Shown here one piece after another: positions 46,260 through 57,334 of a stretch of 64,000 nt of DNA. Under the pieces are notes generated by a model. The model searched no databases. It was not told the DNA's origin and was given only the letters and a program-made list of their open reading frames with translations. How positions within the stretch are numbered: position 1 is the stretch's first letter; every line of letters begins with the position of its first letter. The translations under genes were made by a program, and so were the position numbers. Source of the stretch: Leptodactylus fallax (Eukaryota > Chordata > Amphibia > Anura > Leptodactylidae). The DNA lies in NCBI GenBank assembly GCA_947044405.1, contig CAMRHE010000076.1:5624001-5688000 (forward strand), in the 5' to 3' direction.

Positions 46260-46860
46260 ACTGTAAGGGAATTGCTAGTTGTGCAATTCCCTAGTCCTGC
46301 TGAGAAAAGGGAAGAAGGGAAGACAGAGACAGTGAGCCCTAAAGTCAACCCAGCCCCTGTCCCTGCCTACTTATCTCAGCTACCCTAGGCAGCAGCAGGG
46401 CAACTTGGCGACAATCCCTTCTCTGAATAAGTGACACACAGAACAGGACAAGACAAAACAACACAGAAGCTGAGTCAGCAAGCCGAGGGTCAAAACCAGA
46501 GGGACAAAGCAGTACCAAATCGTAATCCAAAAGAGTAGTCACAAGGAAAGCCAAAGGTCAGAGATCAGAAATAATACAGTAAGCGCAAGTAGGAAGCTAG
46601 CGAGAACAAAGTCACAGGACAGAGTAATAGCTTGCAAACCTGTGTGGGCTGATGACCTGTATATAGGAAGTCCAGGACCTGTCCCAGACTTGATTGGTAG
46701 ACAGGCTGTCAATCACACAGGCAAGGCTAAGATTAACTGTTAGAGGAGCGGAGAGAAACAAGGTGCAGGAGACGGGTGTGGCTGAAATTCAATTACAGAG
46801 TAGTAGTACTAGAACAGTGTTCTAGTTGGGGGGGTATCCAATCAGAGCTGACAGTGTAGG
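46260..46860 (-). repeat. Interspersed family, minus orientation
   Basis: Reverse complement of the family at 44120-44475 (GGCAACTTGGCGACAATCCC, GAACAGGACAAGACAAAAC), extended leftward and rightward by its own distinct sequence. Contains a palindrome GGGAATTGCTAGTTGTGC then GCAATTCCC near 46267. Could be part of a retroelement or long repeat; no coding domain seen. Confidence 0.6.
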
Positions 46861-47519
46861 GACACACCCCCTTGGCAGGGGGAATGGTAGCACCCAGTTG
46901 TCAATTTGTTAAAACATTTCTAAAAGGAGTAAGAGTAGAATGTTGCTTTTCCCTATAGATTTAAGGGAAGAAAATAAGCAGAGAAAAAGATAGCGAAAAT
47001 TCAATGAAAAATGTTGCGGAAAAAAACACAATGCCTTTTTCGCTACATTTTTTTCCTGCAGCATTTTTTAGCTGTGTTTCGCTACGTGGGGTCGTAGCCC
47101 TTAAGTAATTTGCCGCGTTTCTTGCATAATAAATACCTTTTTCGTTTTGACTTTGGCTGCCGGCCAAATCAGTCTCTTTGTCCCACTGATAAAATATTAC
47201 CTTTTTACCGCTGCTGAAGGCATCTTCTCAGTTATACCGCTGTATACTACAGAAACTATGCGCCGTCTTTGACAAGCAGGGCGGAAAGCTAATTTTATTG
47301 ACTGCTTTACCTATATACAGAGATCTGGATGTGGGAAGAGTGAATTTGCTCGTCCACCAGTATTCAGATCATTTGATGGACGTGCACACTGCTGAACACC
47401 AGGTGAAGCCATACTGTGAAAGTAAATGTCATAACTGTTCGTTGTATTGTGTTTTTTTATGGCATGTAACCTATACAATAATATGATACGTAATGGTGGG
47501 ATAGCCCCAATAAACCAAG

Positions 47520-48110
47520 TTGAAGATTAGTGGTGAGCAAATATTCATCTTGCAAATGGAGATTTGTAGATATTCGTCTTGCAAACATTTGCAAGTTTCA
47601 CATGCAAGTTGAACTGGAAGTGGTTTTATCATATTCTGGGGTCTCTTTAGCTCATACTCACCTGTCCTCACCTCCCCAGGGCTCCGCCGTGGTGTCTGGT
47701 CTTCTATGACAGCCTCTCATGGCCTCCTGGGTGAGGTCATCAGCCTTGGGGGACAACTGAGGCCTGTGATTGGGTTTCAGTAGTCACATTGGGCGTGTCA
47801 ATGTCATGACACCTGTGTCAAAGCATCATGACATTGATGTGCCATACCTGACCTCTGACGTCACCCAGGAGGCCGAAAAAAGTAAGAGGACAGCCGGAGA
47901 GAAGACTGGACAATGTGGCAGAGCTCCAGAGAGGTGAGGAAAGGCGTGAGCTGTTTTTTAGTTTTCTGCCCCTCCCTGGGCCTCTGATTATTATACTCTG
48001 GGGTATAAAGAGACCTCAAAGTACAATAAGTATTTGTGAGTAGTGAACCCCAATAATCTTGGTTTTGGCAGAACCTAAAATTTTTTAAAAACTTGTAACG
48101 AAAAAAAATG
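47520..48110. mobile_element. AGATGGGCGAAC-related element, diverged
   Basis: Internal words GAGGCCTGTGATTGGG, CATTGGGCGTGTCAATGTC and ACATTGATGTGCCATACC form an inverted pair and match the copies at 33962 and 57340. Ends are worn. Confidence 0.6.
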
Positions 48111-49064
48111 ACATATTGAATACTTCAAAATTATATTCTTTAGGTTATCCACGTACAGTAAATATACTCTCTGGTCACAGGAAATAGTTATATTCTTGGG
48201 TGGTGTTACATCCCCTAAAGGCATCTAGAAATGTTCTTGTTAACTCTTGAAAGATCAATTTTGTAAGTAAGAATATTTATAGAGAGAAACGAGGTCTAGA
48301 TGTGAAACCTCGTATAAGAGGCTTTGGTGTCCTGCTGACCTCCCTCACTGGAAAGCCGAACTCAGCCCATTAACTTTTTTTTCCAAAGACCATCAACAGC
48401 CATCAAATATTAAAACCTTCTCAGTCAATAACATCCAGTGTCTAATTTGAACCAACGACCTAGAGGTGAAATTTTCTACTAACCCTTAGGTAATGTTGGA
48501 AACCAGACCAGTATTAACTTCCAAATGGGTTTTTAATAAGTATAAATCATGGTGGGGTTGAAACCACATGTATGTATAAATAAATCAAGACGGCATTGAG
48601 AAGGTTTATGGCCATAAATCATACATGGATCTTTTCCCCCTTTTTTCCACCGGAAAATCTTATTATCCACATAAGAAAGTAAGAAGTAAACAGAAGTTCC
48701 TTTGTGTGTCTCTATCACACCTCCTCCTTATAACATGAAGCTGTGTGTATAGTCACTTATAGGCATCTATAATGACCCAAAAACACTGTTATCAGAAATA
48801 ATATTAAAAGTTCTGAATTATCACAAAAATTCTGAAGTTTAATAATTTGAATATTCAAAAATTGTAGCGTGTAAACCAAGCCTAAGTAGCGCAAAAATAT
48901 TTAGGTGCAATTTGGCAATTAAACATCATTCTAATCATAGCCAAAAAGGCTAACAACGGGTTGGCCCACAACGGGTTGCCCAGTAATTTTTTTTTTTTTT
49001 TTAATGGCACAAAAATTATTTATCCACTATCCTGTTATTCATTCTCTTTAGAGAAAGTTTAATC

Positions 49065-49600
49065 AGAGGCCCAGAGAAGGTGTGGAAAAATGAAAAAAAA
49101 CACTCATAGTCACCTTTCCTCAGCTCTTAAAGGCTAAAATATTATTTTTTAATTAGGCCAGGGGAGGTGAAAAAATTGGAATTCCCACCAGTTGTGACAT
49201 CCCTGATCCCTTCTGCTGAGCCAGTCACGTGCTACGGGGACTTCCACTGGAAGACAACAACGGAGCTGCAGGACTGGACCAATGTTTTGAGGCACTGGCG
49301 CACCAAGAACAGGTGAGTATGTTTTGCTTTTTTTTTCACCTCCCCCAGCCTCATTAAAAAATAAAATTTTAGCCCAGATAACCCCTTTAAGGGCTCCGCC
49401 GTTGTACTTTGACATGGTATGAATACCCTACATGTGACTGTTGAGAGACCCAATCACAGGCCTCAGTGGTGATCTGGGTCTGGGTGAGGAAAGGTGAGTA
49501 GGAATGTTTTTTTTTTCCACACCTTCCCTTCATTTCAATTTTGGGAATATTCACAAAGTGAATCACGCAATAATCTCTCATCACTTGTCATCAGTCGAAG
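49065..49600. mobile_element. Foldback element interrupted by a second element
   Basis: Outer pieces CAGAGAAGGTGTGGAAAAATG (about 49072) and GGTGAGTAGGAATG plus CCTTCCCTTCATTTC (right) belong to the AGATGGGCGAAC-type family. The intervening 49132-49390 segment carries its own 45-bp inverted ends and so was inserted later. Confidence 0.65.
49132..49392. mobile_element. Nested TTAA-flanked MITE
   Basis: The left end AGGCTAAAATATTATTTTTT, with GGCCAGGGGAGGTGAAAAA, is the inverse of the right end (TTTTTCACCTCCCCCAGCC, AAAAAATAAAATTTTAGCCC). TTAA occurs just outside each end (CTCTTAAAGG and CCTTTAAGGG), consistent with a TTAA target-site duplication. Confidence 0.75.
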
Positions 49601-49945
49601 ATTTGCAGGAGTCTGACACCCGGGGTCCCTGTGGATCAACCTTTTGAAGCAATAAGGTGACCCTGAACGCTGCTTCTGCTTCATAGGCCATCTGATGTCA
49701 CATTCATGGGTCACATGGCCTGTTTGCAGCTCAGTCCTATTCAAGTGAAAGGGGCTGAGCTTCAATACCAAGCACATCCACTATACAATATATGGTGCTG
49801 TGTTTGGTTTCCAGTGAAAGGGTTGTAACACTTGTCTGAACACTGCAATCTCTTCAAACAGGTCGCAGTTGTTGGAACCCTACTGATCTTTGATTGACGA
49901 CTTATCCATAGGTTATCAATCTTATATGCTGGAAACCCCTTTAAA
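49600..49945. mobile_element. GATCAGCTG/TACCAAGCACAG family copy
   Basis: AGTCTGACACCCGGGGTCCC, GGTCACATGGCCTGTTTGCAG, CTCAGTCCTATTCAAGTG and CAATACCAAGCACATCC align in order with the copy at 27390-27765, so the two are clear paralogous insertions. Confidence 0.75.
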
Positions 49946-50010
49946 ATCAGTCAGTAGTGCTACAGTGTAGCCCTGGCCTCAATACAGCATCACCCCCATC
50001 ATATACATTG

Positions 50011-50240
50011 TAAGGTTGAGGCCACACGTTGCAGAAATGCAGTTTTTTGTGTTGCAAATTTTGCTGCGGTTTTTTGAGCCAAAGCCAAGAGTGGATTGAG
50101 CAGAAGGGAGAAGTATAAGAACTTCTTATATATTTCCCATTCACTTTGTAGCCATTCTTGGCTTTGGCTACAAAAAAACGCAGCAAAATCTGCAAAAACA
50201 AAAAAAAACTGAGTTTCCGCAACGTGGGGCCTCAGCTTAA
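50011..50240. mobile_element. GAGCCAAAGCC hairpin element (copy with long arms)
   Basis: The left arm (GGTTGAGGCCACACGTTGCA, AAATTTTGCTGCGGTTTTTT, GAGCCAAAGCCAAGAGTGG) folds on the right arm (CTTGGCTTTGGCTAC, AAAAACGCAGCAAAATC, CGCAACGTGGGGCCTCAGC). Arms exceed 80 bp. The transcript of either strand would make a long hairpin. Confidence 0.88.
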
Positions 50241-50439
50241 TGTATCCACAACATGGTGGTTGACTGAGAAGTAGGACGTGAATCTTCTAGTGAAGTTGGG
50301 GGGCTCTTTAAATTGAGATTCTTCCATATAGTAAAAAATTCTACTCTTAAAGGAAAATCTCAAATAATTTATCTCTTTGTTTCCAGAAATTCAGACTTAG
50401 GCCTGGAGATATTTGAGTCCATGTTTTCTTTCCCTTAAT

Positions 50440-50960
50440 GAATGTCTGGTCTTTACCGAAGGCTCGCAAAACCGTCCATCCCCTAAATCTGGTGTTTTCT
50501 TTTCCTTTCGCTGGAAAAGTCGATCCTCCATTAAAAGTGACCCATTGCACTCTAATAATGTTTAGATTATTCTTGACGTTATTTAAGATCGGCTGGAAAC
50601 TGCTCGCGACGTTTCTGTAAAACTTGAACAACGCCTACCAGAAAATTAACAATGCCGGACCTTGTCCCCCGGGACCGAAAACTGAATTGTATTCTGTGTT
50701 GTACACGTAGCTGCAAATCCTAAACCAGCCCAATTAAAAAGTCATGCGGCAGCTTATATGTGCAATGTCTGCAATTTGTGTTCTGTTTATCTGTAGTAAA
50801 CACCATCCGTTACCCCCAAAACACCCCGAGGGCAGAATCTGTACATATTGTAGATATGTTTGTTACCGACTCAGACAATGTGTGCTTAGTAATGTGACAG
50901 CTTGGCAGGTGCCCGGCTGGGGCCCTGAGCCTGGATATACATCAGCCTAGCTGCAGCCTT
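50440..50960. promoter_or_regulatory. Candidate conserved noncoding block
   Basis: TTAGATTATTCTTGACG, CCAGCCCAATTAAAAAGTC, TTCTGTTTATCTGTAGTAAAC and GATATGTTTGTTACCGACTC are spread through non-repeat sequence, ending with a GC-richer GGTGCCCGGCTGGGGCCC. Homeodomain and FOX words without coding frames. Suggestive only. Confidence 0.3.
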
Positions 50961-51372
50961 CTTTGACCTCCCAAACCTTTTTCAGCTGTTCTTGTTGCTG
51001 TGATCCGTAAGGCGGCATTCACACAGATGTGCAATGTTAGTGGATTTTACAAATCTGGGCATGCATTGCATTAATGTGCAGATTTACAATATTCTAGTTT
51101 TTAGATTCCTTCCTGTGTTTTACCCCTAGCACCTATTATCTTGTTCTTAGAAAACCGTACCTGTAGTTTGTACGTGTTGTACAATACGAGTACTCAGTAT
51201 TTTTTGGATTTTCTCCTGCCGAGGCCAATAATTTTTGACACTGACACAATTTTGTTTTTCATAAAGTTAACTTCAATGTTTCTAGATCTTTTAGTCAAAT
51301 GTTTCTTTGGAATACTGAATTACAATTTTCAGTTTTTACACTTTTATTGACAAATATATCATAGACAAATGT

Positions 51373-51631
51373 ATCATATACATTTAGGGCGGCACAATGG
51401 CTCAGTGGTTAGTGCTGGAGCCCTGTGTTCGAATCCTGCCAAGGACAACATCTTCAAGGAGTTTGTATGTTTTTCCTGTGTTTGCGTGGGTTTCCTCCCA
51501 CACTCCAAAGACATACTGATAGAGAATGTAGATTGTGAGTCCTATATGGGACAGTGACTGACAATGTCTGTAAAGCACTGCGGAATATGATGGCGCAATA
51601 CAAGTAAGGATAATAAATAAATCATATACAT
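51373..51631 (+). mobile_element. tRNA-headed SINE with perfect target-site duplication
   Basis: The body (51388 to about 51620) starts GGCGGCACAATGGCTCAGTG. TGGCTCAGTGG fits the RNA polymerase III A box and GTTCGAATCC fits the B box, both typical of tRNA-derived promoters. A tRNA-unrelated body and an AATAAATAA tail follow. The 11-bp ATCATATACAT occurs at 51373-51383 and again at 51621-51631, the signature of LINE-driven insertion. The best-preserved retroposon here. Confidence 0.92.
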
Positions 51632-51889
51632 AAGTTTATGCAAAGATTCAATGTTGCAGATTTTTGAAGACTGGTGTTACCAACGACAATCTTCGTAACG
51701 CCTGACCTAGTGGAGGTGCGTCCCCCTCCACTCCCCCGGCCAGGTTTCTGTCGTAAATGAAAATAAATTTCCACGCCCTCATCACACCCCCTTTTTGAGG
51801 AAGTGTTGAGGACAACGCAAAAAAGACGTCACCTTTTTTTTTTTGCACAAAAGCCCAATTTGCGCAAAAAATTGTAATTTTTTATGCCT

Positions 51890-52075
51890 TGTATGCTAGA
51901 AAACTGACCTACAAGGGATAATAAATCTGACCTAATGGGGCAGGTTTATTAAACTATCTAATAGAAAACCAGTCTTGGTTGCCCAAAGCAACCAATCACA
52001 GCGCAAAAGACAAAAGGAGATCTGGGTTGTAATTGGTTGCTATGATGGGTATCCAACTAAGACTGCTTTGCTTTT
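51890..52075. mobile_element. Frog foldback repeat with GGTTGC/GCAACC arms
   Basis: GGGGCAGGTTTATTAAAC and TGGTTGCCCAAAGCAACCAA, then TGTAATTGGTTGCTATGATGG, match a very common frog element as I recall it. Ends are partly eroded. Confidence 0.6.
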
Positions 52076-52131
52076 GGATACTTTTAATAGGAATGCCCTA
52101 ATATTTACAGTAATGACCCTTATTTTTTTAA

Positions 52132-52540
52132 TGAGGACCTTCCACCACCTCCAGATCCACTGATTTGGGCACAGTTGGAATTTTCTCTCTAGCCCCCACC
52201 ATTCCCAAGCAATCAATGCTGTTAGTTTTGGTGCCTGATATGCTATTTAGGCTCTGTAGTGTCAGGAGGGCGGTGTCAGGCAGGAGCAGACAAGGGGTGT
52301 GATTCTGAGCTCTGACACTGGCTGCCTCTGATTGGATCTCTGAATCACACACCCTGCCGGGCCCCGCCCTTCTGACATTACAGAGCTTAAATAGCATATC
52401 AGGAACCAAAACTAACTGCACTTGTTGTTCAGTAACGGTGGGGACTAAAAAGAAAATTCCAACTGTGCTAGAATCAGTGGAGCAGCGGCTATTCAGATAT
52501 GCAAAGAACTTGAATTGATGGAGATGGTGAAAGGTCCTCT
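52132..52540. mobile_element. Foldback element, TTAA-flanked (copy 2)
   Basis: Perfect TTAA at 52128-52131 and 52541-52544 flank inverted ends TGAGGACCTTCCACCACCTC and GATGGTGAAAGGTCCTC. The interior follows the order of the copy at 40778-41205, including CACAGTTGGAATTTTCTC and TTAGTTTTGGTGCCTGATAT. Two intact flanking TTAA sites define the borders. Confidence 0.92.
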
Positions 52541-52559
52541 TTAAGACTTATGTAATTTT

Positions 52560-52930
52560 CTTTGGCAGTTTATCACAATTTCTATGTTTTTGTTTGTCCT
52601 CCTGCTTTTTGAGGATTGACCATAGGTTCTCAATGGGATTGAGATCTGGGAAGGTTCCTGGCCATGAACTCGAAATTTCAATATTTTGTTTGCTAAGTCA
52701 CTTAGTTATCACTTTTGTCTTGTGGCATGGTGCTTCATCATGCTGGAAAAATCATTGTTTATCACTAAATTGCTCCTGGATGGTTGGGAGAAGTTGCTCT
52801 TGATATTTAGATACCATTCTTTATTCATGGCAGTGTTTTTGGGTGTGAACCCACTCCCTTGTATAATAAGCAACCCCATACATGTATGGTCTCAGGATAC
52901 TGTTGGCATGACACATGTGCCGGAGATAGT
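52560..52930 (-). pseudogene. Tc1/mariner transposase pseudogene fragment
   Basis: On the minus strand the translation gives FFQHDEAPCHKTKV, then an in-frame TGA where a tryptophan is usual, then QNIEISSSWPGTFPDLNPIE. The aspartate in HDEAP and the DLNPIEN block are hallmark catalytic-region motifs of Tc1-type DDE transposases. Upstream sequence continues the family with further damage. The N-terminal DNA-binding part and terminal repeats are not evident, so this is a dead fragment. Plus-strand frames here are antisense by-products. Confidence 0.9.
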
Positions 52931-53138
52931 TGAAGTATAGCACTTAGTTATCTCCAGCGCTACCATTGAAATGCAAAGGAATCGGAGCCTGTCTGCGTCC
53001 ACTGGGGGAGTTTCGACACTTTTGCTGCTAATTTATTCACAGCAGGGGTAAAACGCCCCCATTCGCAAGATCGGTGGGGGTCTCAATGATCAGCAATTTA
53101 TCCTCTATCTTATAGATGTTTTGTGGCATAATCTCTTT

Positions 53139-53366
53139 AAGACTTCGACCCCACGTTGCGGAAATGCAGCTTTTTTTTTTTTGTTGCAGATTTTGTTGCG
53201 TTTTTTTGAGCCAAAGCCAGCAGTGTATTGAGCAGAAGGTAGAAGTATAAGAAGCTTCCTATATATTTCCCATTCCTTTTGTAGCCATTGTTGGCTTTGG
53301 CTCAAAAAAACGCAACAAAATCTGCAACAAAAAAAGCTGCGTTTCCACAATATGGGGCCGAAGCCT
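53139..53366. mobile_element. GAGCCAAAGCC hairpin element (best copy)
   Basis: Left arm ACTTCGACCCCACGTTGCGG, GTTGCAGATTTTGTTGCG, TTTGAGCCAAAGCCAGC. Right arm GTTGGCTTTGGCTCAAAAAA, CGCAACAAAATCTGCAAC, GGGGCCGAAGCC. The arms are about 80 bp with few mismatches, around a TATATATTTCCCATTCC loop shared with the 50011 copy. Confidence 0.9.
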
Positions 53367-53699
53367 AAGAGTCAGAATGGGAGTGGTGGAGGATATGGAA
53401 CTTTTTCTCAGATGAAAACCAGAATAAGCCCTCAAAAGTGGAACGTTGCCTTCCTCATATGTCTATCATGTCACAGTTGTCAGGTCCGTCCACACTTGCT
53501 CAAGTTTCACTCAACTCTTGGCCAAAACTGTCAACAGTTGACAACTATGGCCAACTCTTTCAGCGATGTCTTCATAGTGATGTGCCGCAGACTGTAGAGC
53601 CGGCAAAGTTTTGTCTACTTTTTGGAAGTGCAATGTATTTAAATCATGTGTTTAGTAAATTGCATGTTATCCAGAGGAAGCCTGGGTAAATTGTATAAG

Positions 53700-54010
53700 C
53701 AAAGCGTTACAATTAAATCTTAATTATAGCCTAAACAGCCACTCGACTTGAATCACATCAATAGCAAAAATGTCTTTTATTAAACATCAAAACACCCCGG
53801 CTCCTGTTTCCGCGCTCCTATTTGTCAAGACTTGGGGGCTGACAACCCTGGTAATTCCGTTCAACAGGTGAGTAATTTCTTTTACTGTGTTATGTTTTGT
53901 GCAAATGAAAAAAATGACTTTTTGTCAGAAACTTCATCTCGTCTTAATGAAAAGCATTGACTTTGTGTTTAGTCTGACATTTACAAAAAGACTTTTACAT
54001 AATGGAAACC
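53700..54010. promoter_or_regulatory. Candidate conserved noncoding block with splice-donor-like word
   Basis: TAAATCTTAATTATAGCC, GGGGCTGACAACCCTGG, TGGTAATTCCGTTC and CAACAGGTGAGTAATTTC lie in unique sequence. The last is a perfect donor (CAG|GTGAGTAA) but also a CAGGTG E-box. A 33-codon frame starts at an ATG near 53770 and closes at the donor. I lean to enhancer rather than exon. Confidence 0.33.
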
Positions 54011-54344
54011 TTGGGAAATGCAGTGTTGGCAGGATTTAAAGGGGTTGTCTATTTTTGTATCCCTTTTTAAAATAAATATGCAAATTAGTTGTTTTTTGGT
54101 TTTTTTTGGATTATTTTACAGCTTTTACTCTTTAGGATCAGTATCGGAATCAATGTCAGTTCTCGCTTTTAATTAGAAGTCCTTCCTTGGGGGTCTGTTG
54201 TGAGTTGAAGACAGACGTACTATAATTTACTCTAAAGGAGGACTAAGCTACAAAGTTATCTCTGGACTTTAGATGTCGGTGTAGGGAGATAGGTTGGCAT
54301 TATGACTACTGAAGTAGCGTCTTTTCATTATTTTACTCTTTCAA

Positions 54345-54415
54345 TAACTAATAAATAATATTATATAAAAAATAAAAATAAATAATAATAAATAAAAATA
54401 ATAAAGGACACTAAT
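54345..54415 (+). repeat. (AATA)n-rich low-complexity tract
   Basis: Irregular AATA/AAAT units. Simple sequence. Confidence 0.85.
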
Positions 54416-54714
54416 TTTTTATATTCAAGCTGCCAAATATAAATGAAAAATTCTGTTTTCAGTCTCCAATGGTGGTTGTTACAATTTGTCTTCATGATGT
54501 CACATATACGTGGTCATGTGACATAATTAGGTACATGCACAGAGCCAGGGCCCATGGATGATGTCATATGACTACTAGGTCATTGGATAAAGTCCCACAG
54601 CCATATTATTGACAGACCAGACCATGAGTATAAAACATTTACTTTTTACTTATTGTTTCCCTGAAAGAAAAAAGTCCTGGAAAATCTTAAAAATTTTGCA
54701 CCCAATAAACTTAA

Positions 54715-55345
54715 AGGTGTTTTCTGAGACTTTGGTATTGGTGGTCTTTACATAGGATAGACCATCAATATCATATTGTTGGGGGTCCGACTCTCAGCAC
54801 CCCCACCAATCAGCTGGCTGAAGCAAGTGCCACTGCCAGTTCATCTTCAATTGTGATCAGGCATAGCGCCATACATCTTGTAGTGGTAGTCCCTGGTACT
54901 GCAGCAGTTTGCAGTTCCATCTCATTAAAGTGAATAGAAGTGAGCTGCTATAAGAGGCCACTTCAATGCTTAGTAAACAATGGACACGCTGCACTCACCC
55001 ATTAACCCCTACAGTTTCTTTAGGCCTCATGGAAATGTACACTGAAAAAAAAAAAAACGGATAACAGTCGATTTTTAAGGTTCGTTTTGCATCTGCATGT
55101 AACATATTTTACATCCATCTTCTGCCTGGCTGTGACATGTAAGATTTTTTTAACGGATGTTAACAGATGTGTAAACATATCCATTGACTTCCATTGTTCT
55201 GAAAACGGACATGTCTGTTTTTCACTGTTGTGTTCTTCAGTTCTTAGAGATCAGTGGGGTCCAGGGAGTTGGATCCCCACCAACCAGATATCAGTTTTCT
55301 ATCCTAAGGAAAGGTCATCAGCATAAAAGTCTCAGGAACCTGCAT
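54715..55345. mobile_element. GATAGGTCA-family element split by an insertion
   Basis: The left part (CATAGGATAGACCATCAATA, GGGGGTCCGACTCTCAGCAC, AATCAGCTGGCTGAAGC) and right part (GATCAGTGGGGTCCAGG, ATCCTAAGGAAAGGTCATC) are the two inverted ends of one element. The middle, about 55020-55235, belongs to a different family. Confidence 0.7.
55020..55235. mobile_element. Nested insertion of the GGCCTCATG/CGGAT family
   Basis: Begins TAGGCCTCATGGAAATG and contains AACGGATGTTAACAGATG, CCATTGACTTCCATTG and GAAAACGGACATGTCTG, like the element at 60472. Lies inside the split element. Confidence 0.6.
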
Positions 55346-55599
55346 CCTTAAACATGGGGTACCTATAAAAGGTTGACTTATTGGAGTCTCTACTATATAG
55401 CAAACCATACTTAGGAGAATGTACAGAAATACTGTAGCCATCTACCAAATGGATCTGGGTATTTCAGTGTCAGGAGGTGTTTTCTAATCGCTATTCTCAG
55501 CCAAACAGCATTGCCAAGAGCTGAATCCATTTAATGTGACAGCTTTATAGTATAGTACAGGTAGTATAGTACAATATATTGAGTGGGTTGAGCTGTACA

Positions 55600-55990
55600 T
55601 GATTGCCAGCGCTGTTAGAGGTCTGTATACTCCTGGGTCTAATCACAAAGAGTCTTCAGTGTCCCGGGGACGCCTTGTACTCGCCATGTGCTGGGATAGA
55701 GACGTGAGCCCTAAGTGCCGTGATTGATCCAGTCCTCGCCTGTGGCAGATGGCAGATGTGTGATTGCTTGGAGCTGCCAGGAGGTCAATAGCTTTATACA
55801 TACTGATCTCGACCTAGTTGTGATCTTATTCTGTTATCCACATAGTGAGTACAGTCCGTCACCAGTCTCATCTGGCCATCATATTAGAGCTACCAAATGG
55901 CAGATTCACATGACAACAACGCTATAATATCTATATTAGCATATGCATGATGACTCAAGATATGGCTGTCATATGAAAACCATCAGAGCA
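55600..55990. other. Unique-looking noncoding stretch
   Basis: GTGATTGATCCAG, GGCAGATGTGTGATTGC and TAGCATATGCATGATGAC occur in non-repeat sequence. Possibly regulatory; no gene seen. Confidence 0.25.
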
Positions 55991-56329
55991 TTATCGTGTC
56001 CCATGACCATGCTGTGGGTGTTGATATGGATCCATTCACATACTGTATAAATTTTAAATAGTTTTATGTTTCAATGGAAATTTTCATGCAAGGAAGCATG
56101 AAGAGCATTAGGTGAGGCTGTTTAAGAGGCAACTACTTTGGGGTTTGGTCCCGATTATTGCCTTGTTTTCAGTTACTGTAAGAATGCTTTATTAAGAAAC
56201 TGGCAACATTCAAAAAAAGTAAAGCAGAGTTCTACAAAGTAGTCTGAAACTGAAGGGATTGTGGATTGCAAAACCATGTCTGGCTTGGAGTTGGAATTGG
56301 CAGTGATAGTGGACAGTCCAGAACACCAA

Positions 56330-57110
56330 CATGGCGCAGAAAGAACGTGGCACAGCAGACCTTAGTTAGAACAGGAGATGGTTGGAGGAGTGAACAAGCA
56401 CAACCAGAAGATGCCGGTGTCTAGAAGCAGCAAGGGTCAGAACCAGCAGATATCAGGAGCAGAATCCAGGAGCAGGCAGAGTCATATCAGAATCAAGGTC
56501 TTGGCACAGGCAGATATCAGGCCGGCACATAGCGGACCCAAACAGGCACAGGATTCACGATGTACAGGATCAGACTTAGCTTTCAGAATACACCAGATAC
56601 AGGTAAGATTAGAGCTCCGACTTCAGGATACACCTCAGACTTCAGGGGTTTACAGGATACAGGCAAGTCTGAGGGTACACAGGATGCAGGTACACGTCTT
56701 AGGGTGCACCAGATACAGACAGTATACAAGCTCCGGTTTTAGGGTACACCTCAGGATTTGAAGTTTACACGAAACAAACCTGGGGCACACCTCAGGTTTT
56801 GTGGCTCGCAGGTCTCAAGCTAAACAAGATACAGGCAAATGTCTCAGGGAACAACAAATACAGACATGACATAGGATATCAGTTTCAGGCACAGATTTTA
56901 TGATTCACGGAATGAGGTTTCTGGGTGCATGAGGCAAGAGGCAGACTCCACAGACAGAAAATCAGACACCGAATAAGCATCAATTGACAAGTAAAAGCTG
57001 AAAGGTCAGGCAGCATTAAATAGCAGAGTCAGCCAACAACAGCGAGGGGGACAGCAGATTCCAGCGCGGAGGAGGTTAATGACTTCTCACTGCAGTGTGT
57101 GTCTGAGAGA
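56330..57110 (+). repeat. Long repeat with internal quasi-tandem CAGATACAGG/GGTACACC words
   Basis: Purine- and CA-rich sequence. Between about 56575 and 56900 the words ACACCAGATACAG, GGTACACCTCAG and ACAGGATACAGGCAAG recur every 30-50 bases. This explains the 127-codon open frame. Style resembles the family at 46260. Confidence 0.6.
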
Positions 57111-57334
57111 GTCCTCAGGATGAAGCAGAGGCAACATAAGAAAATAGCAGAGCTAACTTAGTTAAGAATGCAAATCCAGTTCACGGCAGGTATCCACCTG
57201 CAAACACTTGTCTGTTGTTGATCACATCTTTTATGCAGGCAACGAATTCCTCTGTCATCGGGACCCCCAGCTGCCAGGAATATGGGGGACTGAAAATTGC
57301 CCTGAGTGCTCCTCATGAATGGGTTGGTGGTACA

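Noticed and set aside
51388..51460. Functional tRNA gene
   Set aside because: A and B boxes are present, but the body and AATAAA-type tail with a target-site duplication show a SINE, and no complete cloverleaf is evident.
52594..52940. Plus-strand coding frames of 69 and 84 codons
   Set aside because: They are antisense to a broken Tc1 transposase read on the minus strand.
56378..56761. 127-codon plus-strand frame
   Set aside because: Produced by quasi-tandem CAGATACAGG/GGTACACC repeat text.
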